From Streptomyces katrae (lineage in GTDB: Bacteria > Actinomycetota > Actinomycetes > Streptomycetales > Streptomycetaceae): DNA of 64,000 nucleotides. Positions within the stretch are counted from its first letter, which is position 1; every line of letters starts with the position of its first letter. The DNA lies in NCBI RefSeq assembly GCF_000717655.1, contig NZ_JNZY01000012.1, positions 103,348 to 167,347 on the forward strand. Direction: 5' to 3'. Below, one piece after another: positions 8,504-16,615 of the stretch. The position numbers and the translations under genes were made by a program. The notes under the pieces were generated by a model that had not been told where the DNA came from, made no database searches, and worked only from the letters and a program-made list of their open reading frames with translations.

Positions 8504-9258
8504 AGCCGGGGCCCCTCGTGGAGTGGGACCCGCCGCGCACCGCGAAGGCTCTCCTCGTGTGCCTGCCCCACGCGGGTTCCGGCGCCTTTCAGTTCCGCAC
8601 CTGGCAGGAACTGCTCGGCCCCGACATCGCACTGCTGGCCGTACAGCTGCCGGGCCGCGAGAACCGGTGGCGCGAGGAGCCCGCGACCGGCATGGCGCAG
8701 GTGCTCGACGAGCTGGCGCCGGCCGTCGCCGCCCGGCTCGACCTGCCCTACTTCGTGTACGGCCACAGCATGGGAGCCCTGGTGGGGTACGAGCTCGCCC
8801 GCGCCCTGGGCCGAGAGTACGGCCGGTGGCCCAGCGGATTCGTCGCCTCGGCCTCCCGGGCCCCGGACGACCAGGGCGAGCCCTCCGACACGCCTCGGCT
8901 GACCGACCGGCAGCTCGTCGACGAACTGGTTGCGGAAGGCGTCGTGCCCGCGGCCGTGGGCGCCAACAGCCGCCTGGCCGCGGCGGTGGCGCGGCCCCTG
9001 CGCGGCGACAACGCCATCTGCGACTCGTACACGCCACCTGGCGAGGACGCTCTCCTGCCGTGCCCGCTCGGCGCATGGCGGGGGCAGGACGATGCAGGCG
9101 TGACGGACGACCACATCCGCAAGTGGCCCGCCTGGTCCGCCGGTACCGGCACCGTACGGACCTTCCCCGGCGACCACTTCTACCCCCTCGCCGACCCCCT
9201 CCGCGTGACCGCCGAACTGCGGGCGTTCGTCCTCGGTCAGCTGTCACCGCACAGCTGA
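8500..9258 (+). CDS. type II thioesterase
   Basis: A 252-residue alpha/beta hydrolase of the NRPS/PKS editing type. It has the LLVCLPHAGSGAFQFRTWQ N-terminus, the PGRENRW block, the nucleophile motif GHSMGAL near residue 89, and the C-terminal catalytic His in FPGDHFYPL. It would remove mis-primed groups from carrier proteins. Because no integrated thioesterase domain is seen in any NRPS protein of the cluster, it could also help release the peptide. It heads the operon with the two ABC exporter halves, the cyclodeaminase and the stand-alone A protein. The start is a GTG overlapping the stop of a small upstream frame. Confidence 0.9.
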   Translation: MKPGPLVEWDPPRTAKALLVCLPHAGSGAFQFRTWQELLGPDIALLAVQLPGRENRWREEPATGMAQVLDELAPAVAARLDLPYFVYGHSMGALVGYELARALGREYGRWPSGFVASASRAPDDQGEPSDTPRLTDRQLVDELVAEGVVPAAVGANSRLAAAVARPLRGDNAICDSYTPPGEDALLPCPLGAWRGQDDAGVTDDHIRKWPAWSAGTGTVRTFPGDHFYPLADPLRVTAELRAFVLGQLSPHS

Positions 9259-9352
9259 CCGGCGGCCCTCCCGAGCGTCCCCCCGACGGCAGAACCGCTC
9301 AGTACCTCCTGTCCCCCCGACCGCCCCGGCCCCTCCGGGACGGGACAACCCC

Positions 9353-9358
9353 GAAGGA
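9353..9358 (+). promoter_or_regulatory. GAAGGA ribosome binding site for a TTG start
   Basis: The site lies six bases before the TTG at 9365. No ATG or GTG in frame is better placed, so it decides the exporter start. Confidence 0.55.
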
Positions 9359-9364
9359 TTCGCA

Positions 9365-11056
9365 TTGCCAAGCAACAATCCGCTGCCCGAGCTGGGGGAT
9401 CCGGACCTCCGGTCGCCCCGGAGCTATCTTCGATGGCTGATCGGCAGGCAGTCGAGCACACTGTTCCTCGGGGTGTTGTGGGGCTGCCTGTGGATGGCCA
9501 GCATGGGCCTGACCCCCTTCACCATCGGCCGGGCCATCGACGCCATGACGGAGAAGGACACCGACCGGCTGCTCGTCTGGACCGGCGTCATCATCGGGCT
9601 CGCCCTGGTGACCACCGCCGGCAGCGTCCTGCGCCACCGCTGTGACACGATCGGCCGGCTCAAGGCCAACTACCTGACGTTCCGCCTCGTGGCCGCGCAC
9701 GCGGTACGGCTGGGCGCGACCCTGCCCAAGCGGATCTCCACCGGCGAGGTCGTGGCCATCGGCACGGCCGACATCACCCGCATCGGCGCCCTGCCCGGCG
9801 CCGTCGCCCGCGGCATCGGCAGCGCGGTCACCGTCGTGCTCGTCGCCCTGGTGCTGCTCTCCACCTCGGTCACCCTCGGCCTGCTCGTCCTCATCGGCGT
9901 CCCCGTCCTGCTCGCGGGCACGGGCCCGCTGCTCAGGCCGCTGCACAAGCGCATCGGCAGCTACCGCGACCTGCAGGGCGACTTGACGAACCGGGCCGGC
10001 GACATCGTGTCCGGTCTGCGCGTACTGCGCGGCATCGGCGGCGAAGCCGCGTTCGGCGAGCGCTACCGCAAGGACTCCCAGCGGCTGCGGCAGGCGGGCG
10101 TCCACGTGGCGAAGGTCGAATCGGTGCTGCCCGCCGCCGAGGTGCTGCTCCCCGGGATCTTCGTGGTGGCGGTCGTCTGGATCGGCGCCCGCCTCGCCGT
10201 CGGTGGCGGTCTCACCGCCGGGGAACTCGTCGCAGCCTACGGGTACGCCGCGTTCCTCATGCTGCCGATGCGCACGGCGACTTCGGCGGTGCAGTCGTTC
10301 GTCGGTGCCGATGTCGCGGCGCAGCGCGTCGTGCGCGTACTGGCCCTCGAGCCCGACGCCACCTCCGACATCGCACGCGCCGACCTCTCCGAGGCGCCCG
10401 ACCTGTACGACGCGGAATCGGGGCTGCGGGTCCGGCCGGGACTGATGACCGTGATCGCCGCCTCCACCCCGGAGGAGGGCGCCGAGATCGCCGAACGGCT
10501 CGGGCGCTACGCCCCGGGTGAGGTGACCGTCGGTGGTGTGCCGCTGGACTCGCTTCCGCTGGAACAGGTGCGTGAACTCATCCTCGTGGCCCGCAACGAG
10601 GACACCCTCTTCTCCGGTGTCCTGGCCGAGGATCTGGGCGGACGCTCGGACCAGGTGCGCGCGCAGGCCCTGCACAACGCCAATGCGGAAGACATCGTCG
10701 AGGCCCTGCCGGACGGTCTGGCCACCGTCGTCACCGCAGGGGGCTCCGCCTTCTCGGGCGGCCAGCAGCAGCGGCTGCGGCTGGCGCGCGCGCTGGCGGC
10801 CCGGCCCGGGGTCCTCGTCCTGGTGGATCCGACCAGTGCCGTGGACGCGCACACCGAATCGGTGATCGCCGAACGGCTCCACAGGTCCAGGGCGGAGCTC
10901 ACGACCGTGGTCGTGAGCAACAGCCCGCTGTTGCTCGACCAGGCCGACGAGGTGGCCTACGTGGAGGACGGCAAGGTCGTCGCGACCGGCACACACCGTG
11001 AACTCGCCACCGGTGCGTCCCAGTACGCCGCCGTTGTCATGCGGGAGGAGACGTGA
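9365..11056 (+). CDS. ABC exporter half-transporter with degenerate ATPase
   Basis: A 563-residue membrane-ATPase fusion: six hydrophobic segments (about residues 30-300), then a nucleotide-binding domain. The ABC signature FSGGQQQRLRLARALAARPG is intact. The Walker A loop is replaced by AASTPEEGAE, with no GxxGxGK, and Walker B ends VDPTSAVD, lacking the catalytic glutamate. Heterodimeric exporters often have one such inactive site. It is paired with the complete half at 11106. The start is a TTG at 9365 with GAAGGA six bases upstream. Export of the peptide product or self-resistance is the likely role. Confidence 0.88.
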   Translation: MPSNNPLPELGDPDLRSPRSYLRWLIGRQSSTLFLGVLWGCLWMASMGLTPFTIGRAIDAMTEKDTDRLLVWTGVIIGLALVTTAGSVLRHRCDTIGRLKANYLTFRLVAAHAVRLGATLPKRISTGEVVAIGTADITRIGALPGAVARGIGSAVTVVLVALVLLSTSVTLGLLVLIGVPVLLAGTGPLLRPLHKRIGSYRDLQGDLTNRAGDIVSGLRVLRGIGGEAAFGERYRKDSQRLRQAGVHVAKVESVLPAAEVLLPGIFVVAVVWIGARLAVGGGLTAGELVAAYGYAAFLMLPMRTATSAVQSFVGADVAAQRVVRVLALEPDATSDIARADLSEAPDLYDAESGLRVRPGLMTVIAASTPEEGAEIAERLGRYAPGEVTVGGVPLDSLPLEQVRELILVARNEDTLFSGVLAEDLGGRSDQVRAQALHNANAEDIVEALPDGLATVVTAGGSAFSGGQQQRLRLARALAARPGVLVLVDPTSAVDAHTESVIAERLHRSRAELTTVVVSNSPLLLDQADEVAYVEDGKVVATGTHRELATGASQYAAVVMREET

Positions 11057-11105
11057 TCGTCACCGTCCCCAGTCCTTCCGACAGCCGCCCTCAGAGGAGT
11101 GCCCA

Positions 11106-12899
11106 GTGAGTCTTCCGGTAGCCGACGCGAAGACGGTCCGCCGTCACGTACGGGGCCTGGTGCGCAGCCATACCGGCCTGCTGACCCGCACCGTGCTCTG
11201 GTTCGTCCTCGCCACGGTCTGCGGTCTGGTCGTGCCCGCCCTGCTGGGCCGGCTGGTCGGGCAGGTGGAGAAGGGCATCACCACCGGCCAGGTGGACTTC
11301 ACCGTGCTGACGATCGCCGGACTCCTGCTGCTCCAGGGCGTGTTCACCCGTACCGCCCGCCTGCAGGGGGCCCGGCTCGGTGAGCTGGTCCTGGCCGACA
11401 TCCGCGAGGGGTTCGTGCGGCGGGTGCTGACCCTGCCCCTGCACACGGTGGAGAAGGCCGGGGCCGGCGATCTGCTGACCCGCAGCACCCGCGACGTGGA
11501 TGCGCTGTCCAACGCCGTGCGCATGGGGGCGCCGTCGATCCTGGTGGCCAGCCTCTCGGTGGTGCTGACGCTGGTGGCGCTGATCGTGACCAGCCCCATC
11601 ATGGTCCTGCCGTGCCTCATCGCCGTCCCGCTCATCGTCTGGTCGACGCGCTGGTACCTGGCGCGCGCCCGGGATGCCTACCTGGCCGAGGCGGCCGGCT
11701 ACTCCGACCTCGCCCAGGGCCTCTCCGAGACGGTCACCGGCGCCCGCACCGTGGAGGCGCTGGACCGGTCCGGCCCGCGCATCCGCCGTACGGACGAGGA
11801 CGTCGAGCGGGCGAATGGCGCGGAGCGGCGCACGCTGTTCCTGCGCAGCGTCTGGTTCCCGCTGATGGACTTCGGCTACGTGCTGCCGGTCGCCGCCACG
11901 CTGCTGTTCGGCGGGCTCTTCTACATCGAGGGCTGGGTGAGCCTCGGCGAGGTGACCGCCGCGACGCTGTACACCCGGGCCGTGATCGACCCGCTGGACG
12001 AACTCCTCGGCTGGCTCGAGGAGCTGCAGGTCGGCGACGCCTCGCTGGCCCGCCTGATCGGCATCGAGGCCGGGGCCGGACCGGAGGGCGACTCCGGTCG
12101 GCGGCCCGAGGGTGACCGGCTGGCCGCGGAAGGCGTCGCCTATGCCTACCGGGCCGGTCACGACGTGATCGAGGACGTCAGTCTCAGCGTCGGATCCGGT
12201 GAGCGCATCGCCATCGTCGGCCCTTCGGGGGCCGGCAAGTCGACCCTCGGCCGTATCCTCGCGGGGATCCACGAGCCGCGTACCGGATCGGTCACGCTGG
12301 GCGGAGTACCGGTCCACGAACTGCCGTTGGAAGAGCTGCGCCGCAACGTCGCGCTGGTCACGCAGGAACACCACGTATTCCTCGGGACCGTGCGCGAGAA
12401 CGTCGCACTGGCCGCGCCGGACGCCACGGACGAGCAGGTGACGGCGGCCCTGGCGGCGGTGGCCGCCGAGGAGTGGGTCCAGGCCCTTCCGAACGGCCTC
12501 GACACCGAGCTGGGCACCGACGAGAACCCCGTATCGCCCGGCCAGGCACAGCAACTGGCCCTGGCCCGGCTCGTCCTGGCCGATCCGCACACCCTGGTGC
12601 TCGACGAGGCCACCTCGCTGCTCGACCCGCGAGCCGCCCGCGACCTCGAGCGTTCGCTCGCCGGCGTACTGCGCGGGCGGACCGTCATCGCCATCGCCCA
12701 CCGGCTGCACACCGCCCACGACGCGGACCGTGTCGTCGTGATGGAGGCCGGCCGCATCACCGAGCAGGGGGCTCATGACGAGCTCGTCTCGGCGGGGGGC
12801 GCGTACGCCGGACTGTGGGAGTCCTGGCACGGGCGCGGCCCCTCGGCCTCGTCGAAATCCCCTGTTCCTTCACCTTCTTTGGACCAGTCCGAACACTGA
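11106..12899 (+). CDS. ABC exporter half-transporter, ATPase-competent
   Basis: A 597-residue fusion of a six-helix membrane domain (residues about 20-310) and an ATPase domain. Walker A is GPSGAGKS near residue 375, Walker B with catalytic Glu is LVLDEATSLLD, and the switch His is in IAIAHRL. The signature loop reads VSPGQAQQLALA and so departs from LSGGQ. It complements the degenerate partner encoded 49 bases upstream; together they should form a heterodimeric exporter. The start is GTG 11106 after GAGGAG; the open frame to 10998 overlaps the partner gene and is not used. The C-terminal tail is Ser/Pro-rich. Confidence 0.9.
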   Translation: MSLPVADAKTVRRHVRGLVRSHTGLLTRTVLWFVLATVCGLVVPALLGRLVGQVEKGITTGQVDFTVLTIAGLLLLQGVFTRTARLQGARLGELVLADIREGFVRRVLTLPLHTVEKAGAGDLLTRSTRDVDALSNAVRMGAPSILVASLSVVLTLVALIVTSPIMVLPCLIAVPLIVWSTRWYLARARDAYLAEAAGYSDLAQGLSETVTGARTVEALDRSGPRIRRTDEDVERANGAERRTLFLRSVWFPLMDFGYVLPVAATLLFGGLFYIEGWVSLGEVTAATLYTRAVIDPLDELLGWLEELQVGDASLARLIGIEAGAGPEGDSGRRPEGDRLAAEGVAYAYRAGHDVIEDVSLSVGSGERIAIVGPSGAGKSTLGRILAGIHEPRTGSVTLGGVPVHELPLEELRRNVALVTQEHHVFLGTVRENVALAAPDATDEQVTAALAAVAAEEWVQALPNGLDTELGTDENPVSPGQAQQLALARLVLADPHTLVLDEATSLLDPRAARDLERSLAGVLRGRTVIAIAHRLHTAHDADRVVVMEAGRITEQGAHDELVSAGGAYAGLWESWHGRGPSASSKSPVPSPSLDQSEH

Positions 12900-12904
12900 G
12901 CGCC

Positions 12905-12910
12905 AGGAGA
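12905..12910 (+). promoter_or_regulatory. AGGAGA ribosome binding site for a TTG start
   Basis: The site lies five bases before TTG 12916 and gives the cyclodeaminase-like enzyme a family-length N-terminus. The longer frame from 12775 runs inside the ABC gene. Confidence 0.55.
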
Positions 12911-12915
12911 GACCG

Positions 12916-14004
12916 TTGCAAGCTGACCGCACACGCATACTCGACGCCGAAGCCATCGCCACCATCGTCACGAAGGTGGGGCTGGGGCAACTCTACGATC
13001 TGACGATCGCCCGTCTGGAAACCGTTCTCGCCACCGGCCGCGACGCACCGGTGGAAATGAAGCAGCGGGACGGATTCCTCATCGAGACACCCCATCTGGG
13101 GCTGCTGGAGTGGATGCCCGCGCTCCGGCACGGCGCCACGGTGTCCATGAAGATGGTCGGCTACAACCCGCACAATCCGGTCAAGAACCAGCTGCCCACC
13201 ATTTTGTCCACCCTGTGCGCCTTCGATGCCGACAGCGGCCACCTGCGGACGGTCATCGACGGGACCTTCGCCACCGCCATCCGTACGGGCGCAGCGTCCG
13301 CCCTGGCCAGCCGGGTGCTGGCGCGCCCGGACTCCGCGGTCCTCGGTCTCGTGGGCTGCGGCGCGCAGGCCGTGACCCAACTGCACGCCCTGTCCCGGGT
13401 CTTCTCCTTCTCCGAGATCCTGGTGTGCGACGAGGACGTGCGCGCGGAGAACTCCTTCGCGGCCCGGTCCCGGCTGCCTGCCGGGGCCGTACGGGTCGCG
13501 CCGCTGGCGGAGGTGGAGGAGCGGGCCGATGTGCTGTGCACCGCCACCTCGGTCGCGCCGTACGCGGGCCCGGTCATCCAGGGAACCAACCTCAAGCCCT
13601 GGGTACACATCAACGCCATCGGCTCCGACATGCCGGGGAAGACCGAGCTGCCGCTGGAGCTGCTGCGCAGGGCGGTCGTCTGCCCCGATCACGTGGCGCA
13701 GGCGCGGGCCGAGGGCGACTGCCAGCAGCTCGCTCCCGAGGAGATCGGGCCCTCGCTCGCCGAGATCCTCCTGGACCCGGAGGCCCACCGGAAGCTGTCC
13801 CCGGTCACCACCGTGTACGACTCGACGGGCCTGGCGCTGCAGGACCTCGTCATGGTCGAGGTGTTCGAGGAGCTCGCACGGGACCTCGGTGTCGGTCACC
13901 ACCTCGCCATCGAGGCGACCGCCGACGACCCGCAGGACCCCTACTCGTTCCTGCCGGGGCCGGTCACCCGGTCCTGGGAGGGGCGGCCGGGGGCACGGCG
14001 ATGA
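12916..14004 (+). CDS. ornithine/lysine cyclodeaminase-family enzyme
   Basis: A 362-residue NAD-dependent protein of the ornithine cyclodeaminase/mu-crystallin family. It has the substrate-binding KMVGYNPHNP block, a Rossmann motif LGLVGCGAQAVTQLHAL near residue 150, and the catalytic-Asp loop INAIGSDMPGKTELP. The family converts ornithine to proline or lysine to pipecolate with loss of ammonia. It overlaps (ATGA) the next gene, a stand-alone A domain with a proline/pipecolate-like pocket, and a P3H-type hydroxylase follows. Together these suggest supply of L-proline or, by analogy with GE81112, L-pipecolate. An SbnB-like role in diaminopropionate formation is less likely, as no SbnA-like partner is adjacent. 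Confidence 0.85.
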   Translation: MQADRTRILDAEAIATIVTKVGLGQLYDLTIARLETVLATGRDAPVEMKQRDGFLIETPHLGLLEWMPALRHGATVSMKMVGYNPHNPVKNQLPTILSTLCAFDADSGHLRTVIDGTFATAIRTGAASALASRVLARPDSAVLGLVGCGAQAVTQLHALSRVFSFSEILVCDEDVRAENSFAARSRLPAGAVRVAPLAEVEERADVLCTATSVAPYAGPVIQGTNLKPWVHINAIGSDMPGKTELPLELLRRAVVCPDHVAQARAEGDCQQLAPEEIGPSLAEILLDPEAHRKLSPVTTVYDSTGLALQDLVMVEVFEELARDLGVGHHLAIEATADDPQDPYSFLPGPVTRSWEGRPGARR

Positions 14005-15605
14005 CCGCGGCGTCCCCTCCCCCGGGGCACGCCGGACCGGTGGTGGACATCGGCGTGTCCTCGGTCCTGGAGCTCATCGACCGCGAGGTCGGCGCGCACC
14101 CGGGGGCGCCCGCGGTGCGCGAACCGGGCCGGGAGGTGTCGTACGCGGAACTCGACCGTCTCGCGGACACCGTCGCGGACCGGCTCGGGCGGGACTTCGG
14201 CATAGCGCGCGGTGACACGGTGCTCATCGCCGGGCGGGCGGGTGCCGACTTCACCGCGGCGGTCCTGGGCACGCTGCGGGCCGGAGCCGCCTATCTGCCG
14301 GTGGACACGACGTACCCGCCGGAGCGCATCGAGCAGATCCTGCGCGCGAGCAGCGCGGCACTGCTGGTCCTGGCCGATCCAGGGGCGCTGGACACCGGTG
14401 CCTCGGGGACGCGGGCGACCGCCCTGGCGGGTCTGGTGGCACCGGACCCGGCGGGCGGCGCGGCGCCGGCGGCGGTCCGCCGGCGGCCGGCGCCGGAGGA
14501 TCCCGCTTACGTCATCTTCTCCTCCGGATCCACCGGCAACCCCAAGGGCATCGTCCAGACCCACCGCTGCCTGGCGAACTTCATCTCCTGGCAGGTGGAC
14601 GGCTCCGGGCTCGGGCGCGGACGGCGGGTCCTGCAGGTGGCCCCGCTGACCTTCGATGTGTCGGTCCAGGAGATGTTCTACACGCTCGCCTCGGGCGGCT
14701 GCCTCCATGTGCCGGAGCCCCATGTGCGGCGCGATCCACGGGATCTGATCGACTACGTCATCGACGAACGCATCGAGGTCGTGGACTTCCCGCAGTCGCT
14801 CATCGACGTGGTCATGGCGCTGCCGACGAACTTCGAGCACGCCGCGGACCTGCGCCACATCATCAGCGCGGGCGAGACGGTCCGGTGCACGGAGGCCCTG
14901 GAGGGGCTGCTGACGCGCCGGCCGGAGATCACCCTGCACAACCACTACGGGCCGGCCGAGAACCACATGGTGGCCAGCCACTCGATGAACGCGGCGGCCG
15001 GCAATCTCGAACCGAGGCCGCCCGTCGGGTCACTGGTGTGGAACACCTACGTCTACCTGCTGGACGAGCACGGTGTGCCGGTGCCCGACGGGCAGGTCGG
15101 GGAGGTGTACATCGGCGGTGCGGGGGTAGCCCTGGGGTACACCGATCCCGAGCTGAGCGGCACCGCGTTCGTGCCGGATCCGTTCCGCCCGGGCAAGCGG
15201 CTGTACCGCACCCGGGACCGGGGGGTGTGGCGGGCCGACCAGACGCTCCAGTTGCTGGGCCGGATGGACGACCTGATCAAGATCCGGGGCAATGCCGTGG
15301 AACCGCGGGAGGTGGAGGCGCGCCTCACGGACTTCTCCGGGGTCAAGGACGCCGCGGCGTTCCCGGTGGTGCGGGCCGGCGGGGCGGTGGAGCTGCACGC
15401 TGCTCTCACCGGTGCTCCGCCGCCGGCCTCGGAACTGCGCCGGGCGCTGCTCGCGGTCCTGCCCGACTACATGGTGCCGGTTCGCTGGTGGCTGGTGGAC
15501 GGCCTGCCCGTCTCACCCAACGGCAAGCTGGACCGCAAGGCCCTGCCCGGCGACGGGGCGCAGCCCCTGTCCCTGGTGCCTCACCATTCGAACGCCTCGC
15601 GGTAG
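14001..15605 (+). CDS. stand-alone NRPS adenylation protein, proline/pipecolate-type pocket
   Basis: A 534-residue AMP-forming ligase with no carrier domain. The A3 loop is IFSSGSTGNPKGIV, A5 is NHYGPAE, A7 is YRTRDRG, and A10 is SPNGKLDRKAL. Reading pocket positions by eye against GrsA gives D-V-Q at 235/236/239, I-A at 299/301, H at 322, and M-V at 330/331. This resembles known proline codes (DVQ..AHVV). Position 278 is ambiguous (D or F). It would adenylate proline or pipecolate, or the hydroxylated form, and load a carrier domain in trans. It overlaps the upstream cyclodeaminase by ATGA and converges with the hydroxylase gene, the last 25 bases of which it overlaps. Confidence 0.88.
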   Translation: MTAASPPPGHAGPVVDIGVSSVLELIDREVGAHPGAPAVREPGREVSYAELDRLADTVADRLGRDFGIARGDTVLIAGRAGADFTAAVLGTLRAGAAYLPVDTTYPPERIEQILRASSAALLVLADPGALDTGASGTRATALAGLVAPDPAGGAAPAAVRRRPAPEDPAYVIFSSGSTGNPKGIVQTHRCLANFISWQVDGSGLGRGRRVLQVAPLTFDVSVQEMFYTLASGGCLHVPEPHVRRDPRDLIDYVIDERIEVVDFPQSLIDVVMALPTNFEHAADLRHIISAGETVRCTEALEGLLTRRPEITLHNHYGPAENHMVASHSMNAAAGNLEPRPPVGSLVWNTYVYLLDEHGVPVPDGQVGEVYIGGAGVALGYTDPELSGTAFVPDPFRPGKRLYRTRDRGVWRADQTLQLLGRMDDLIKIRGNAVEPREVEARLTDFSGVKDAAAFPVVRAGGAVELHAALTGAPPPASELRRALLAVLPDYMVPVRWWLVDGLPVSPNGKLDRKALPGDGAQPLSLVPHHSNASR

Positions 15606-16417
15606 CCGCGCTTCTCGATGCAGTACGTCCGGAACGCCTCGGCCTTCTCGACCAGTGCGTCGTCCCCGGTGCGCACGGCGGCTTCGACGAACCAGTCGAA
15701 CGCCGCCGTCGCATCGGCCTGGCGGGTGAAGTGGACCGCAGCGAACTTCCGGAAGGAGGCGCGCAGGCCGGTGGCGTTCATATCGGCCGCGGAGGACATC
15801 AGCTCGGCCACGTCGGCGTCCGTGACCGGCGGACGCGAAATGATTCGGACGGGCAGCTCGGACTGGATGGTGTTCTTGATTTCAATGGGGGCTTCGGCGT
15901 CCGAGAAATCAAGGCAGAGAGACAGCCTGGGGAGTCGTGAGACGCTCCGGGCCGAGTGCGGAACCGTGGTGTGGATTTTCCATACCTCACCACGGCGGAG
16001 GTGATAGACGATGTCGTTCTCGGAATGCAGGGAATCCTCGTCCGTGCGCAGGGGTATCTGAAGCCTCGTACCTGGCTCGGAGAATTCTAGAAAATCGACA
16101 TGGGGCGCGAGAATTCCGTCACTGAGGCCGAATATACGGACCCACTGCAGCCTCTCGAGGGGGAAGTTGTCGGTGACGAGCGACATGATGTTGGGAAGCT
16201 TCCTGCCCAGCTCAGTCAGGGCGAGCTGCCCCTCGTAGGGCCGGAAGGCCGTGTCCTTGGCACTTCCCCCGGAGTTCGCGAGGACATGCGCGGACCAGTG
16301 ACCGAAGGAAAATGCGTCGTACTCGCCACCGGCATCGTTGGAATCGATGACCGAAAGTTCCTCGGTCAAGTCGTAGGAATCGATCGGAAGCGTGGCGAGC
16401 CTTTGTGATTTGAGCAT
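15581..16417 (-). CDS. Fe(II)/2-oxoglutarate hydroxylase of the proline 3-hydroxylase family (GetF-like)
   Basis: A 278-residue protein matching the architecture of Streptomyces L-proline 3-hydroxylase: an EYDAFSFGHWSAHVL N-terminal segment, the iron ligands HVDF (H about 106, D about 108), the distal-His block TTVPHSARSVSR near 154, an Arg for 2-oxoglutarate in the following strand, and a C-terminal helical cap. The family includes the pipecolate hydroxylase GetF of GE81112 biosynthesis. The likely substrate is the free cyclic imino acid made by the cyclodeaminase. The start at ATG 16417 is preceded by a weak GGGA. It is divergent from the main NRPS and convergent, by 25 bases of overlap, with the A protein. 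Confidence 0.82.
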   Translation of the reverse strand: MLKSQRLATLPIDSYDLTEELSVIDSNDAGGEYDAFSFGHWSAHVLANSGGSAKDTAFRPYEGQLALTELGRKLPNIMSLVTDNFPLERLQWVRIFGLSDGILAPHVDFLEFSEPGTRLQIPLRTDEDSLHSENDIVYHLRRGEVWKIHTTVPHSARSVSRLPRLSLCLDFSDAEAPIEIKNTIQSELPVRIISRPPVTDADVAELMSSAADMNATGLRASFRKFAAVHFTRQADATAAFDWFVEAAVRTGDDALVEKAEAFRTYCIEKRGYREAFEW

Positions 16418-16472
16418 GCGAGATCCCGTCGGTTGATGAGCGCACCGTGGCGCCGGACTCCGATGATCGGCA

Positions 16473-16501
16473 ATCATAACGATTGGCGGAAGAGAGGGCA
16501 A
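16473..16501 (-). promoter_or_regulatory. candidate promoter of the proline/pipecolate-type hydroxylase gene
   Basis: On the minus strand TTGCCC (16501-16496) and TATGAT (16478-16473) are separated by 17 bases, giving a leader of about 50 bases to ATG 16417. A small inverted repeat CAATC-ATAAC-GATTG (16471-16485) overlaps the -10 and could be an operator. Confidence 0.45.
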
Positions 16502-16529
16502 TGGCCGACCGCGGGCATCGGATTCGTGA

Positions 16530-16559
16530 TTGACAAGGGTTATTTACCTTGCGCAGGAT
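16530..16559 (+). promoter_or_regulatory. candidate promoter of the main NRPS operon
   Basis: TTGACA at 16530-16535 and CAGGAT at 16554-16559 with an 18-base spacer. The region is notably AT-richer than its surroundings. The predicted start of transcription falls near 16566, just before the short leader frame. Confidence 0.5.
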
Positions 16560-16573
16560 CTTAAGGGGACACC

Positions 16574-16606
16574 ATGTTCGTCGGAACCATCGAAGGTATT
16601 GGGTGA
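16574..16606 (+). CDS. possible 10-codon leader peptide before the NRPS
   Basis: ATG at 16574, six bases after AAGGGG, encodes MFVGTIEGIG and stops at 16606, ten bases before the NRPS ATG. With the promoter placed just upstream, its message would be nearly leaderless. It may be a translational leader; nothing in the peptide indicates attenuation by a particular amino acid. Confidence 0.3.
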   Translation: MFVGTIEGIG

Positions 16607-16615
16607 GCGTACAAA

